Assembly (NCBI GenBank): GCA_902595555.1
Contig: CACJQM010000003.1
Span: 222,579 to 286,578 of the forward strand
Reading direction: 5' to 3'
Source: an uncultured Bacteroidota bacterium
GTDB lineage: Bacteria > Bacteroidota > Bacteroidia > Flavobacteriales > Flavobacteriaceae
Length of the DNA: 64,000 nucleotides
Shown here: piece by piece, positions 26,831 through 34,657 of the stretch
How the letters are laid out: every line of letters starts with the position of its first letter
How positions within the stretch are numbered: position 1 is the first letter of the stretch
Position numbers and translations under genes: made by a program
The notes under the pieces: model-generated
Databases searched by the model: none
Told to the model about the DNA's origin: nothing
The model's input: the letters and a program-made list of their open reading frames with translations, nothing else

Positions 26831-28388
26831 CAGCAGGTTTTAAATAGACTCGTTTACTATTAACATCATATAAATCCCCAGGTGTATATGTAAAACGCTT
26901 GTAAGGTTTTTCTTCAAGTTGTCTACCAAGGCCTTTGGGTTTTTTTCTAGCTTCAGAAATTCTAAAATCAATTTCAATCTTCATAGAATCAATTATCGAT
27001 TTATAACTTTCATCCTTAGCTAAATTTTTATTTTCTTTTTTATCATACTTATGATCATATAATTCATAGCCATATTCTCCTTTCTCTCCCCATTTAACAA
27101 AACGATATCTTTCGGTTTTAATTGAATAACCCTCAACATTATTAAACCTAGTAGCAATCCACCTTGTAAGTGCACTATTCCTAATTTTATAGCTACTATC
27201 ATTGAAAATAGGAACTAGGCTTTTTCCTACAACATGATCAGGAGCTTTTATGCCTGTTAGTTCCATGAGAGTTGGGTACATATCAATAAGTTCAACAGGG
27301 GAATTACTTCTTGTTCCCTTTTTTATTCCTGGACCAGAAAAAATTAGAGGCACTCGAGTTGTTTTTTCGTATAAAGTTTGTTTTTGCCAGTGTCCTTGTT
27401 CCCCTAAATGATAACCATGGTCACTTGAAAATACAATTATAGTATTTTTGTCTAGCCCTGTTTTTTTAAGTTTTTTAATAATTCTTCCAACTTGGGCATC
27501 TAAAAAAGTAATAGTTGCGTAGTATGCTCTTTTGATTTCTTGAGCTTCAGTTTTCTTTAGATCATACTGATTTCCTTTTCCATCTGCTTTGTGCCGTAAT
27601 GAAACAGCAGCAGGCTCGGGTATTGTGTTCAAAAATTCATTATTCATTTGTGGGATATCAATTTCGCTAATGTCATACATATCAAAATATTTTTTTGGAG
27701 CAACATACGGTGTATGAGGTTTAAAAAAACCAACAGCTAAAAAAAAGTTTTGATCTGATTTAGAAAATTTTTCAAGTTGTTCAATTGCTTCAGTAGCTAC
27801 AATTCCATCAGTTTGTTCTTCGTCTGTACCATCTGCTTCTAACCAACTTAAAGTTCCACCATATGCTCTAGTCTTAAGTGTCTTCACTTTGTATTCTTCT
27901 TCCTTATCTCTTCCATATGGATTTATAGTATAATCCCAGGTGTGTATGTCGTCAGCGCTAGATGTTCCAATTGACCCCGGATTGTCATAATGATATATTT
28001 TTCCAATCCGAACTGATTTATAACCCCTTTGTCTAAATCTTTGGCCAAGCGTCACTACATCTGGTATTGTAGTTCGAATATCAACATTCAACTTTGTGTG
28101 TTTCGTTTGATCAGAGTACATTCCAGTCATAAATGAAGCTCTAGATTGTCCACATTGAGGCCATTGAACATGAGCATTTGAAAATAGAGAACCATTGCTA
28201 GCAAGATTGTCAATATTGGGACTTATTACCAGATTATGGTTGTAAGAACCTAAATCACAATTTAAATCGTCAGTCATGATAAATAAGACGTTTTTTTTAT
28301 CAGAGTCTGCACCATCATAATTCTCACTATTACATGAGATAAGATTGATACAAAAAATAGCAGTGTAAATAATAATAAGTTTTCTCAT
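26823..28388 (-). CDS. Lipoprotein sulfatase inside trp operon, atypical FGly motif
   Basis: The 521-residue protein has a lipobox (INLISC) and a sulfatase S1 domain of the iduronate-2-sulfatase-like group. It shows TDDLNCDLGSYNH for metal-binding Asp residues, and VGFFKPHTPYVAPKKYF and SSDHGYHLGEQGHW in the alkaline-phosphatase-like core. The residue to become formylglycine sits in CGQSRASFMTG, where Gln replaces the Pro/Ala of the usual (C/S)x(P/A)xR motif. It overlaps trpA by 8 bp and trpB by 4 bp, so it is translated with them. No SusC/D, sulfatase-maturation or other glycan gene is nearby. Activity is uncertain. Confidence 0.9.
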   Translation of the reverse strand: MRKLIIIYTAIFCINLISCNSENYDGADSDKKNVLFIMTDDLNCDLGSYNHNLVISPNIDNLASNGSLFSNAHVQWPQCGQSRASFMTGMYSDQTKHTKLNVDIRTTIPDVVTLGQRFRQRGYKSVRIGKIYHYDNPGSIGTSSADDIHTWDYTINPYGRDKEEEYKVKTLKTRAYGGTLSWLEADGTDEEQTDGIVATEAIEQLEKFSKSDQNFFLAVGFFKPHTPYVAPKKYFDMYDISEIDIPQMNNEFLNTIPEPAAVSLRHKADGKGNQYDLKKTEAQEIKRAYYATITFLDAQVGRIIKKLKKTGLDKNTIIVFSSDHGYHLGEQGHWQKQTLYEKTTRVPLIFSGPGIKKGTRSNSPVELIDMYPTLMELTGIKAPDHVVGKSLVPIFNDSSYKIRNSALTRWIATRFNNVEGYSIKTERYRFVKWGEKGEYGYELYDHKYDKKENKNLAKDESYKSIIDSMKIEIDFRISEARKKPKGLGRQLEEKPYKRFTYTPGDLYDVNSKRVYLKPADE

Positions 28389-29572
28389 AATTTAAAATAA
28401 TTAATGTAAGTATCTAAGTCTTTATCACCTCTTCCTGAGCAATTAAATATAATAATATCATCTCTATTAAAATCCATTTTCTCTAAAACAGCAAATGCAT
28501 GTGAAGTCTCAATTGCTGGTATTATCCCTTCAATTTGTGAAAGCATAAGCCCCCATTTCATGGCATCATCATCATCAATAGAAATAAATTTTCCTCTATT
28601 TGATTTAAATAAATTTGCATGCATTGGTCCGATTCCAGGATAATCAAGACCTGCTGAAATTGAATAAGGTTCAGTAATTTGACCATCTTGGGTTTGCATT
28701 AGAAGTGTTTTTGAACCATGAATAATTCCTTCTGTACCAAGAATTGATGTTGCTGCACTTTCTCCGCTATTAACTCCTTTTCCAGCAGCTTCTACACATA
28801 CAATTTCAACATCTAAATCATTCAAAAACGGATAGAATAAACCTGCTGCATTACTTCCTCCTCCAACACAAGCAATAACATGAGTAGGTTTGTCCGTTTG
28901 TTCCATTTCAAGTAATTGTTTTTTAGTTTCATATCCAATGACGGATTGAAATCTTGCCACCATGTCAGGGTAGGGATGCGGACCAACTACTGATCCAATG
29001 ATATAGTGTGTATCGATTGGATTTGCAATCCAGTCTCTTATTGCTTCATTTGTTGCATCTTTTAAAGTTCTGCTTCCAGATGTTGCAGATCTGACTTTGG
29101 CACCAAGCATTTTCATTCGTGCTACATTTGGAGCTTGCCTAGAAATATCAATTTCACCCATATAAACAACACACTCAATTCCCATCAAAGCACAAACTGT
29201 AGCAGTAGCAACGCCATGTTGTCCTGCACCAGTTTCAGCAATAATTCTTTTTTTACCTAGCTTTTTTGCCAGTATAATTTGACCAATTGTATTATTTATT
29301 TTGTGAGCTCCTGTATGGCATAGATCTTCTCTTTTTAAATAAATTTTTGTTTTGTATTTGTTGGAGAGTCTCTTAGCAAAATAAAGAGGGGTTGGTCTAC
29401 CGACATAATCAGTTAGTAGTTTATTAAATTCCTTTTTAAAATCAGTTGACTCAGTGATTTTTAAATAGTTTTTTTGTAATTCATCAATATTGGGTTGTAG
29501 CATTTCTGGAATAAATGCACCACCAAAATCACCATAAAACCCATCTTTATTAATATTAAAATTTTCCATCAT
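28385..29572 (-). CDS. trpB: Tryptophan synthase beta chain
   Basis: The 395-residue PLP enzyme has the substrate segment EDLCHTGAHKINNTIGQ with the PLP-binding Lys, and CVGGGSNAAGLFYPF for phosphate binding. It also has the GSVVGPHPYPDMVARFQ block of TrpB type 1. It joins indole and serine to make tryptophan. Its start overlaps trpF by 17 bp and its stop overlaps the sulfatase start by 4 bp. Confidence 0.97.
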   Translation of the reverse strand: MMENFNINKDGFYGDFGGAFIPEMLQPNIDELQKNYLKITESTDFKKEFNKLLTDYVGRPTPLYFAKRLSNKYKTKIYLKREDLCHTGAHKINNTIGQIILAKKLGKKRIIAETGAGQHGVATATVCALMGIECVVYMGEIDISRQAPNVARMKMLGAKVRSATSGSRTLKDATNEAIRDWIANPIDTHYIIGSVVGPHPYPDMVARFQSVIGYETKKQLLEMEQTDKPTHVIACVGGGSNAAGLFYPFLNDLDVEIVCVEAAGKGVNSGESAATSILGTEGIIHGSKTLLMQTQDGQITEPYSISAGLDYPGIGPMHANLFKSNRGKFISIDDDDAMKWGLMLSQIEGIIPAIETSHAFAVLEKMDFNRDDIIIFNCSGRGDKDLDTYINYFKL

Positions 29573-30173
29573 TTAACTTTTTTAAAAATCTTTTAATTTT
29601 TTTTATGTCTTTAATTCCGGGACTAAATTCAAATTTACTATTAATGTCAACAGCAAATAAGTATTCATTTTCTTTTTTAATTTTTTGAATTTTATCAACG
29701 CTTTCCAAATCAATACCACCACTTAGAAAAAACTTCTTTTTTGTAAAATTTTTAATTATGTCCCAATTAAATTTTTTTCCAGATCCTCCATAACTATCTG
29801 AATCAGTATCAAACAAAAAATAATCACAACTTTCCAAATATTCATGTGTTTTATCTATATCAAAATATTGTGAAATTCTGAAAGCTTTTATAACTCTAAC
29901 TAACGTCATCAATTTCTTACACAAGGAGGGACTTTCATCCCCGTGAAGCTGAACGTGAGTAAGATTTTGTTTTAAAATCTTATCCCTTATCGATCCAAAA
30001 TCTTCATTGACAAATACTCCAACCTTGTATTTTGAAATATTTGATAAAATCAGACTTTTATTTTGATATCGGGGTGATTTTTGATAAAAAATAAATCCCA
30101 TAAAATCAATTCCTATTTTATTTAAAAGTTCTATATCTGACTGATTATTTAAACCACAAACTTTAACTTTCAT
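29556..30173 (-). CDS. trpF: Phosphoribosylanthranilate isomerase
   Basis: The 205-residue TIM barrel begins MKVKVCGLNNQSDI (catalytic Cys in KVCG). It contains FMGFIFYQKSPRY, VQLHGDESP, FLFDTDSDSYGGSGKKFNW with the catalytic Asp, and FFLSGGI. It catalyses the third step of tryptophan synthesis. The start overlaps trpC by 11 bp. Confidence 0.96.
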   Translation of the reverse strand: MKVKVCGLNNQSDIELLNKIGIDFMGFIFYQKSPRYQNKSLILSNISKYKVGVFVNEDFGSIRDKILKQNLTHVQLHGDESPSLCKKLMTLVRVIKAFRISQYFDIDKTHEYLESCDYFLFDTDSDSYGGSGKKFNWDIIKNFTKKKFFLSGGIDLESVDKIQKIKKENEYLFAVDINSKFEFSPGIKDIKKIKRFLKKLNDGKF

Positions 30174-30954
30174 CTTTAATTTTTGATATAAAATTTGATA
30201 ATTCCTTGCCCGGATATTGACTTTTCATAAACCTTTCACCAATAAGAAACCCATCAAATCCATGATTTTTTAATTTATTTATTTCAACTGAGCTATTCAG
30301 ACCACTTTCTGATATTTTTGTAAAACTTGATGGTATTTTATTGATTAAATTTAAACTTGTCTCTATGTTTACATCAAAAGTTTTTAAATCTCTGTTATTA
30401 ATACCAATTATATCTATGGTTGAAATTGAAGACTTTTTTAACTCTTCAATTTCATGAATCTCAATTAATACTTCGAGTCCAATACTTTTTGCAAGATTTG
30501 ATAGCTTTAAAATATCAGTATCATTTAGACATGCTGCAATAAGTAAAATAGCATCGGCACCAATAGATTTTGATTCTATTATTTGGTATTCATCAATAAT
30601 AAAATCTTTCCTAAGAAGGGGTAATTTTGTTATTTTTCTTGCCTCTTTGAAATCCTCGACCGATCCATCAAAAAAGTTTTTTTCTGTTAAAAATGAAATT
30701 CCTACTGCTCCACCATATTCATATCCATGAACTATATCTTTAGTGGAGGTCAGATGGTTAATATTGGATTTTGAAGGAGATTTTCTTTTATGTTCAGCAA
30801 TGATTGATATATCCCTATTATTTATACTGTTCACCAAAGAATTGGTCTTGGTATTGAAGTAAATGGATTTTTCTAATTTAGAAATTGAAACATTCTTTTT
30901 TAAGTATTCTAATTCCTCCTTTTTTTTCTTAATAATTTTAGATAAAATATCCAT
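30163..30954 (-). CDS. trpC: Indole-3-glycerol phosphate synthase
   Basis: The 263-residue TIM barrel shows IIAEHKRKSPSKSNIN near residue 50. PLLRKDFIIDEYQI, GINNRDLKTFDVNIE and ISESGLNSS follow, the conserved active-site strands of TrpC. It is a stand-alone enzyme, not fused to TrpF. It starts immediately after trpD with no gap. Confidence 0.96.
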   Translation of the reverse strand: MDILSKIIKKKKEELEYLKKNVSISKLEKSIYFNTKTNSLVNSINNRDISIIAEHKRKSPSKSNINHLTSTKDIVHGYEYGGAVGISFLTEKNFFDGSVEDFKEARKITKLPLLRKDFIIDEYQIIESKSIGADAILLIAACLNDTDILKLSNLAKSIGLEVLIEIHEIEELKKSSISTIDIIGINNRDLKTFDVNIETSLNLINKIPSSFTKISESGLNSSVEINKLKNHGFDGFLIGERFMKSQYPGKELSNFISKIKDES

Positions 30955-31941
30955 TTAAGCATCAATTAAGTTTATTAATGATTTATATGCCTTTCCGCTC
31001 TCAATTGATTCATTAGCAATTGAGATACACTCATCGATTTTTTTGCCAGTAATTGTTTGTATTGCTAGAGAAGAATTAGCAACAACTACATTTTGTTGAC
31101 TTTTAGTTCCCTTTCCAGATAAGATATTCTTAAAAATATTTGCGGATTCTTTGATTGTTTTGCCACCAGAGATTTCTTCACTTGATGTTCTTTGAAAATT
31201 GAAGAATTTTGAGTCTGAAATGATCTCATGATTATTCGTTATTAATTTAAAATCATTAGTTAAAGAGATTTCATCATAACCATCAAGGGCATATACAATT
31301 GAAAAATTAATTTGAGTATTTTTAAAAATGTAACCATAAATCCTTGCTATTTCTAAATTATAAACACCTGTTAGCTGATTATTTGGGCGTGAAGGATTTA
31401 CCAATGGACCTAAAAGATTAAAAAATGTCTTGAATCCTAGCTCTCTTCTTATGGGTGCAACATTTTTCATTGAAGGATGGAATAATGGAGCATGTAAATA
31501 ACATATATTGAATTTGTCTAAACATTTTTTTAAATGAGATTCATTATTAGTGAATTTTACACCTAAATATTCCAAAACATTACTAGATCCACAATTAGAC
31601 GACACACCATAATTTCCATGCTTTGTAACCTTGAATCCTGCGCCAGCTACTACAAAAGATGAAATTGTTGATATATTGAAAGTATCCTTACCATCCCCTC
31701 CAGTACCACAAAGATCTACAGTGTTAAATTGATCAAAATTAATTTTTACACAAAGTTCTAAAAGAGCATCTCTAAATCCTTCCATTTCCTCAATTGATGG
31801 ATTTCTCATTTTAAAAACTGTAATGAATGATGAAATTTCTGAATTTGAATACTTATCGGAGTTAATCTCAATAAGTATTTTTTTTGCCTGATCATAATCA
31901 AGTTTATTGTACTCAAATAAATATTCTAAAATATCTTTCAT
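30955..31941 (-). CDS. trpD: Anthranilate phosphoribosyltransferase
   Basis: The protein has the PRPP/anthranilate site VDLCGTGGDGKDTFNIST, KHGNYGVSSNCGSSNVLE and GPLVNPSRPNNQLTGVY. The track ORF starts at 32019, but that stretch overlaps trpG in another frame. The ATG at 31941 (MKDILEYLFEYNKL) overlaps the trpG stop in ATGA and gives a normal-length TrpD of 328 aa. It catalyses the second step of the pathway. Confidence 0.95.
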   Translation of the reverse strand: MKDILEYLFEYNKLDYDQAKKILIEINSDKYSNSEISSFITVFKMRNPSIEEMEGFRDALLELCVKINFDQFNTVDLCGTGGDGKDTFNISTISSFVVAGAGFKVTKHGNYGVSSNCGSSNVLEYLGVKFTNNESHLKKCLDKFNICYLHAPLFHPSMKNVAPIRRELGFKTFFNLLGPLVNPSRPNNQLTGVYNLEIARIYGYIFKNTQINFSIVYALDGYDEISLTNDFKLITNNHEIISDSKFFNFQRTSSEEISGGKTIKESANIFKNILSGKGTKSQQNVVVANSSLAIQTITGKKIDECISIANESIESGKAYKSLINLIDA

Positions 31942-32498
31942 TTTGCGTCTATCCAGTTTTTTAAAATTTCTTTCCCATATTCTGTTAATATGGATTCCGG
32001 ATGAAATTGTAACCCCCAAACTTTATACTTTTTATGTTTTAATGCCATAACGTTTTTATTTTTATCAAACGCTAGCGGAATCAAAGAATTAGTTAAGTCT
32101 TTTACTATCCAAGAGTGATATCGCCCAACTTTAAATTTCATTGGAATTTTTTTAAATAATTGATCATCAGAAATAACTTGAATTTCAGTTGAAACACCAT
32201 GAAATACATCTTTTAAATTAAATAATTTTGCACCAAAAACTTCACCTATAGCTTGATGTCCAAGGCAAACACCCAAAATACTTTTCTTATTATAAAATCT
32301 TTCAATAATTTCTTTTGTCATACCAGCCTCATTTGGAATTCCTGGGCCAGGAGATATAAGAATCTTGTCAAATTTTTCTACAAATTCAAATGATAGGTTA
32401 TCATTTCTTCTCACAGTAACCTCGCAGTCTAAGTCCTCAAGATAGTGGACTAAATTATATGTGAATGAATCATAATTATCTATAACTATTATTTTCAT
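31938..32498 (-). CDS. trpG: Anthranilate synthase component II (glutaminase)
   Basis: The 186-residue class I glutamine amidotransferase begins MKIIVIDNYDSFTYNLVHYL. It shows LISPGPGIP, the nucleophile Cys in GVCLGHQAIGE, and the catalytic His-Glu in FHPESILT. It supplies ammonia to TrpE. Its start overlaps the trpE stop by 4 bp and its stop overlaps the trpD start by 4 bp. A role in folate synthesis (PabA) is possible for this family, but the operon position favours Trp. Confidence 0.95.
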   Translation of the reverse strand: MKIIVIDNYDSFTYNLVHYLEDLDCEVTVRRNDNLSFEFVEKFDKILISPGPGIPNEAGMTKEIIERFYNKKSILGVCLGHQAIGEVFGAKLFNLKDVFHGVSTEIQVISDDQLFKKIPMKFKVGRYHSWIVKDLTNSLIPLAFDKNKNVMALKHKKYKVWGLQFHPESILTEYGKEILKNWIDAK

Positions 32499-33889
32499 AT
32501 TTCTTCAGCTTTTTCAAGTGCTTTTAAAAGAGCACCAACTTTATTATAAACTTCATTTAATTCATCATTAGGATTGGATTTTGAAACTATGCCAGCCCCT
32601 GCCTGAAAAAACAGATTTTGATTTTTACTTAAAAAGGATCTTATAAGAATTGCATGATTAAAATTATTTTCAAAATCAATAAAACCTATTGCACCACCAT
32701 AAAATGATCTATTGTGTTGTTCATACTTTTCAATGAGTTTCATTGCCATATGTTTAGGGGCTCCAGATAATGTGCCGGCTGGAAATGTACTGCCAATTAT
32801 ATCCTTTGAATGTGACTTTAGTTTACCAGTTACCTTTGAAACAAGATGAATTACATGTGAATAAAATTGAATTTCACGATCTTTTTCAACTTTTACGTCT
32901 GAGCAAGCCCTGCTCAAATCATTTCTAGCCAAATCTACAAGCATCATGTGTTCGCTATTTTCCTTATCATCTTTAAAAAGCTTAAGGGCCTTTTTTGAAT
33001 CCAATAGATCATCTCCTGTCCTTTTGAATGTACCGGCTATAGGATGAATTTCAGCTTTTTGATTATTAATTACTAACTGAGCTTCTGGTGAACTTCCAAA
33101 TATTTTAAAGTTTCCATAGTCAAAATAGAATAAATAAGGTGAGGGGTTTATTGATCTTAATTGTCTATATACACAAAATTCATCTCCAGAAAATTTTTGA
33201 GAAAACTTTCTTGATAATACAATTTGAAACACATCGCCTCTGTAACAATGTTTGATTCCTTTTTTAACAACATCAATAAATTTGTTATCATTTAAATTTG
33301 ATTTTAACTTCCCCTCAAGCTTAATACCATACTCATTTATACTTTTCCTTTTAATTATTTTTTCAATATTATCCAATTGATTTAAGTCTCCTGTTTGACT
33401 TATAAGAGTAGCTTCATTGTTAAATGTATTAATGACAATAATTTCACTGTATAGTGAATAAAATATGTCAGGTATATCATCTCCAAATGATTTATTTTCA
33501 ATTTCAATTTTTTCAAAAAATTTTACAGAGTCATATGTCATGTATCCAAACAAACCTTTTGTCATGAATTTTTTATTTTTTTCTTCTTTTTCAGTTATGA
33601 CAAACTTCTCCATGAAACTTGTAAGCTCTGAAAAAACATTAGAATTTGCATTCAATTTTTTTTCATAATGGCTTTTATCTGGAAATTCAGTGTAAAGAGT
33701 ATTTTTTTTAATGTAAAACTTTGAAATTGGATTGCAGCATATGTATGCATAGCTATTATCCTTTGCTATGTAATCACTACTTTCCAGTAATATTGTGTTT
33801 GAAAATTGATCTCTCAATTTCAAATAAATACTTACTGGTGTCATTGTATCAACAATAATTTTTTTATGTATTGATTTATATTTGTACAT
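32495..33889 (-). CDS. trpE: Anthranilate synthase component I
   Basis: The protein has the LLESSDYIAKDNSYAYICCNP region that holds the Trp feedback site (the Ser of LLESS). The chorismate domain shows KHCYRGDVFQIVLSRKF, IAGTFKRTGDD and GGAIGFIDF. The track start (33937) would translate straight through the intrinsic terminator of the leader (residues 1-16, MNLIKACQCDKPFFFS). The real start is most likely ATG 33889 (MYKYKSIHKK), just after the terminator, giving 464 aa. It is the first structural gene of the operon, under attenuation control. Confidence 0.94.
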   Translation of the reverse strand: MYKYKSIHKKIIVDTMTPVSIYLKLRDQFSNTILLESSDYIAKDNSYAYICCNPISKFYIKKNTLYTEFPDKSHYEKKLNANSNVFSELTSFMEKFVITEKEEKNKKFMTKGLFGYMTYDSVKFFEKIEIENKSFGDDIPDIFYSLYSEIIVINTFNNEATLISQTGDLNQLDNIEKIIKRKSINEYGIKLEGKLKSNLNDNKFIDVVKKGIKHCYRGDVFQIVLSRKFSQKFSGDEFCVYRQLRSINPSPYLFYFDYGNFKIFGSSPEAQLVINNQKAEIHPIAGTFKRTGDDLLDSKKALKLFKDDKENSEHMMLVDLARNDLSRACSDVKVEKDREIQFYSHVIHLVSKVTGKLKSHSKDIIGSTFPAGTLSGAPKHMAMKLIEKYEQHNRSFYGGAIGFIDFENNFNHAILIRSFLSKNQNLFFQAGAGIVSKSNPNDELNEVYNKVGALLKALEKAEEI

Positions 33890-33892
33890 ACT

Positions 33893-33925
33893 AAAAAAAA
33901 AAGGCTTGTCACATTGACAAGCCTT
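33893..33925 (-). terminator. trp attenuator: intrinsic terminator before trpE
   Basis: Read on the minus strand: AAGGCTTGTC - loop AATGT - GACAAGCCTT, a perfect 10-bp stem, followed directly by a run of eight T residues (33900-33893). This is a classical Rho-independent terminator, ending 3 nt before the trpE ATG. Placed between the Trp-rich leader peptide and trpE, it is the transcription stop of the attenuator. Confidence 0.9.
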
Positions 33926-33960
33926 AATTAAATTCATTTAAAACAAAATCAATGTAACAA
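33906..33960 (-). promoter_or_regulatory. trp antiterminator (12-bp alternative duplex)
   Basis: On the transcript, TTGTTACATTGA (33960-33949) pairs with TCAATGTGACAA (33917-33906) over 12 contiguous bases with a single G-U pair. The second strand spans the loop and part of both arms of the terminator, so the two structures exclude each other. The first strand is codons 17-20 of the leader peptide including its stop. A ribosome stalled at the Trp codons leaves it free; one that reaches the stop covers it. Confidence 0.82.
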
Positions 33961-34008
33961 TTTATTAGAATTGATCCACCAACAAAGATTTTGATTTTTT
34001 AATTTCAT
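33949..34008 (-). CDS. trpL: trp operon leader peptide (tandem Trp codons)
   Basis: A 20-codon ORF, too short for the track, encodes MKLKNQNLCWWINSNKLLH and then TGA. Codons 10 and 11 are both TGG (33981-33976). Fifteen bases separate the second Trp codon from the antiterminator arm, about what a stalled ribosome would leave exposed. Lying between a -7 box and the terminator in front of trpE, this is the Trp-sensing element. Low charged tRNA-Trp should stall the ribosome and let transcription continue. Confidence 0.88.
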   Translation of the reverse strand: MKLKNQNLCWWINSNKLLH

Positions 34009-34012
34009 GTCC

Positions 34013-34020
34013 CAAATATA
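34013..34020 (-). promoter_or_regulatory. -7 promoter box of the trp operon
   Basis: The minus strand reads TATATTTG, a perfect TAnnTTTG match and the only such box between the rhodanese gene and the leader. Only 4 nt (GGAC) lie between it and the trpL ATG, so transcription should begin at or next to the A of the start codon. The -33 element is poor: TG rather than TTG at about 20 nt. Confidence 0.55.
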
Positions 34021-34094
34021 ATTTTTTTTCAATAAAAATCATATTAATGATATTTTTTTGATATTGTTTTTTAATTTGCATTTTAAATTCAAAA

Positions 34095-34412
34095 ATGAAT
34101 CTTAATTCTACCGATTGGAAAAAAAAGAAAGATGCTGATTCCAGCTCTGTGTGTATTGATGTTAGAACAACCGAAGAATTTAATAATGGGCATATTAAAT
34201 CATCAATAAATGTTGACTTTTACGATGCTGCAAAATTTGTTAGCTTTCTTAATGAGTTAGATAAAAAAAAATCATATTATGTCTATTGCAGATCTGGAAA
34301 AAGGAGTTATTCTGCTTGTGAAATCATGAAAGAATTAGGATTTACAAATTTATACAATTTAGAATCTGGATACTTGAATTGGGTTGAATGTAATTATGAA
34401 ACGGTTAGATAA
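34095..34412 (+). CDS. Rhodanese-domain protein (single domain)
   Basis: The 105-residue protein has CIDVRTTEEFNNGHIKSSINVDF and the active-site loop YVYCRSGKRSYSAC, where Cys is the sulfur carrier. Single-domain cytoplasmic rhodaneses transfer sulfane sulfur; the acceptor is unknown. It is transcribed divergently from trp and overlaps the PspC gene by 17 bp. Confidence 0.88.
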   Translation: MNLNSTDWKKKKDADSSSVCIDVRTTEEFNNGHIKSSINVDFYDAAKFVSFLNELDKKKSYYVYCRSGKRSYSACEIMKELGFTNLYNLESGYLNWVECNYETVR

Positions 34413-34623
34413 AGTAAGATATTTTTTCGAAAAATATGGCTTTAAGGTTTGCTCAAGACTTGCTGATTTTTTGGGTATTAGATCTAAACACGTGAGGTTA
34501 TTCTTTATTTACAGCAGTTTTTTTAGTCTTGGTTTTGGATTCCTCGTATATCTTGTACTAGCTTTTTGGATGAAAATTAAAGATATAGTATATTCGAAAA
34601 GATCTTCTGTTTTTGATCTTTAA
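34396..34623 (+). CDS. PspC-domain membrane protein
   Basis: The small protein carries a PspC-type domain: KYGFKVCSRLADFLGIRSKHVRLFFIY followed by one membrane helix (SLGFGFLVYLVLAFWMKI) and a KRSSVFDL tail. PspC in proteobacteria helps the phage-shock response to membrane stress; the role of this short Bacteroidota form is unknown. The track start (TTG 34384) is less likely than ATG 34396 (MKRLDKVRYFF), which gives 75 aa. Confidence 0.85.
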   Translation: MKRLDKVRYFFEKYGFKVCSRLADFLGIRSKHVRLFFIYSSFFSLGFGFLVYLVLAFWMKIKDIVYSKRSSVFDL

Positions 34624-34657
34624 AAATTTTGAAATACAAATAATTCAAATAACTTTT

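Noticed and set aside
26823-28388. The sulfatase as part of a polysaccharide utilisation locus.
   Set aside because: No SusC/SusD, glycoside hydrolase, regulator or maturase gene is nearby; all neighbours are trp genes.
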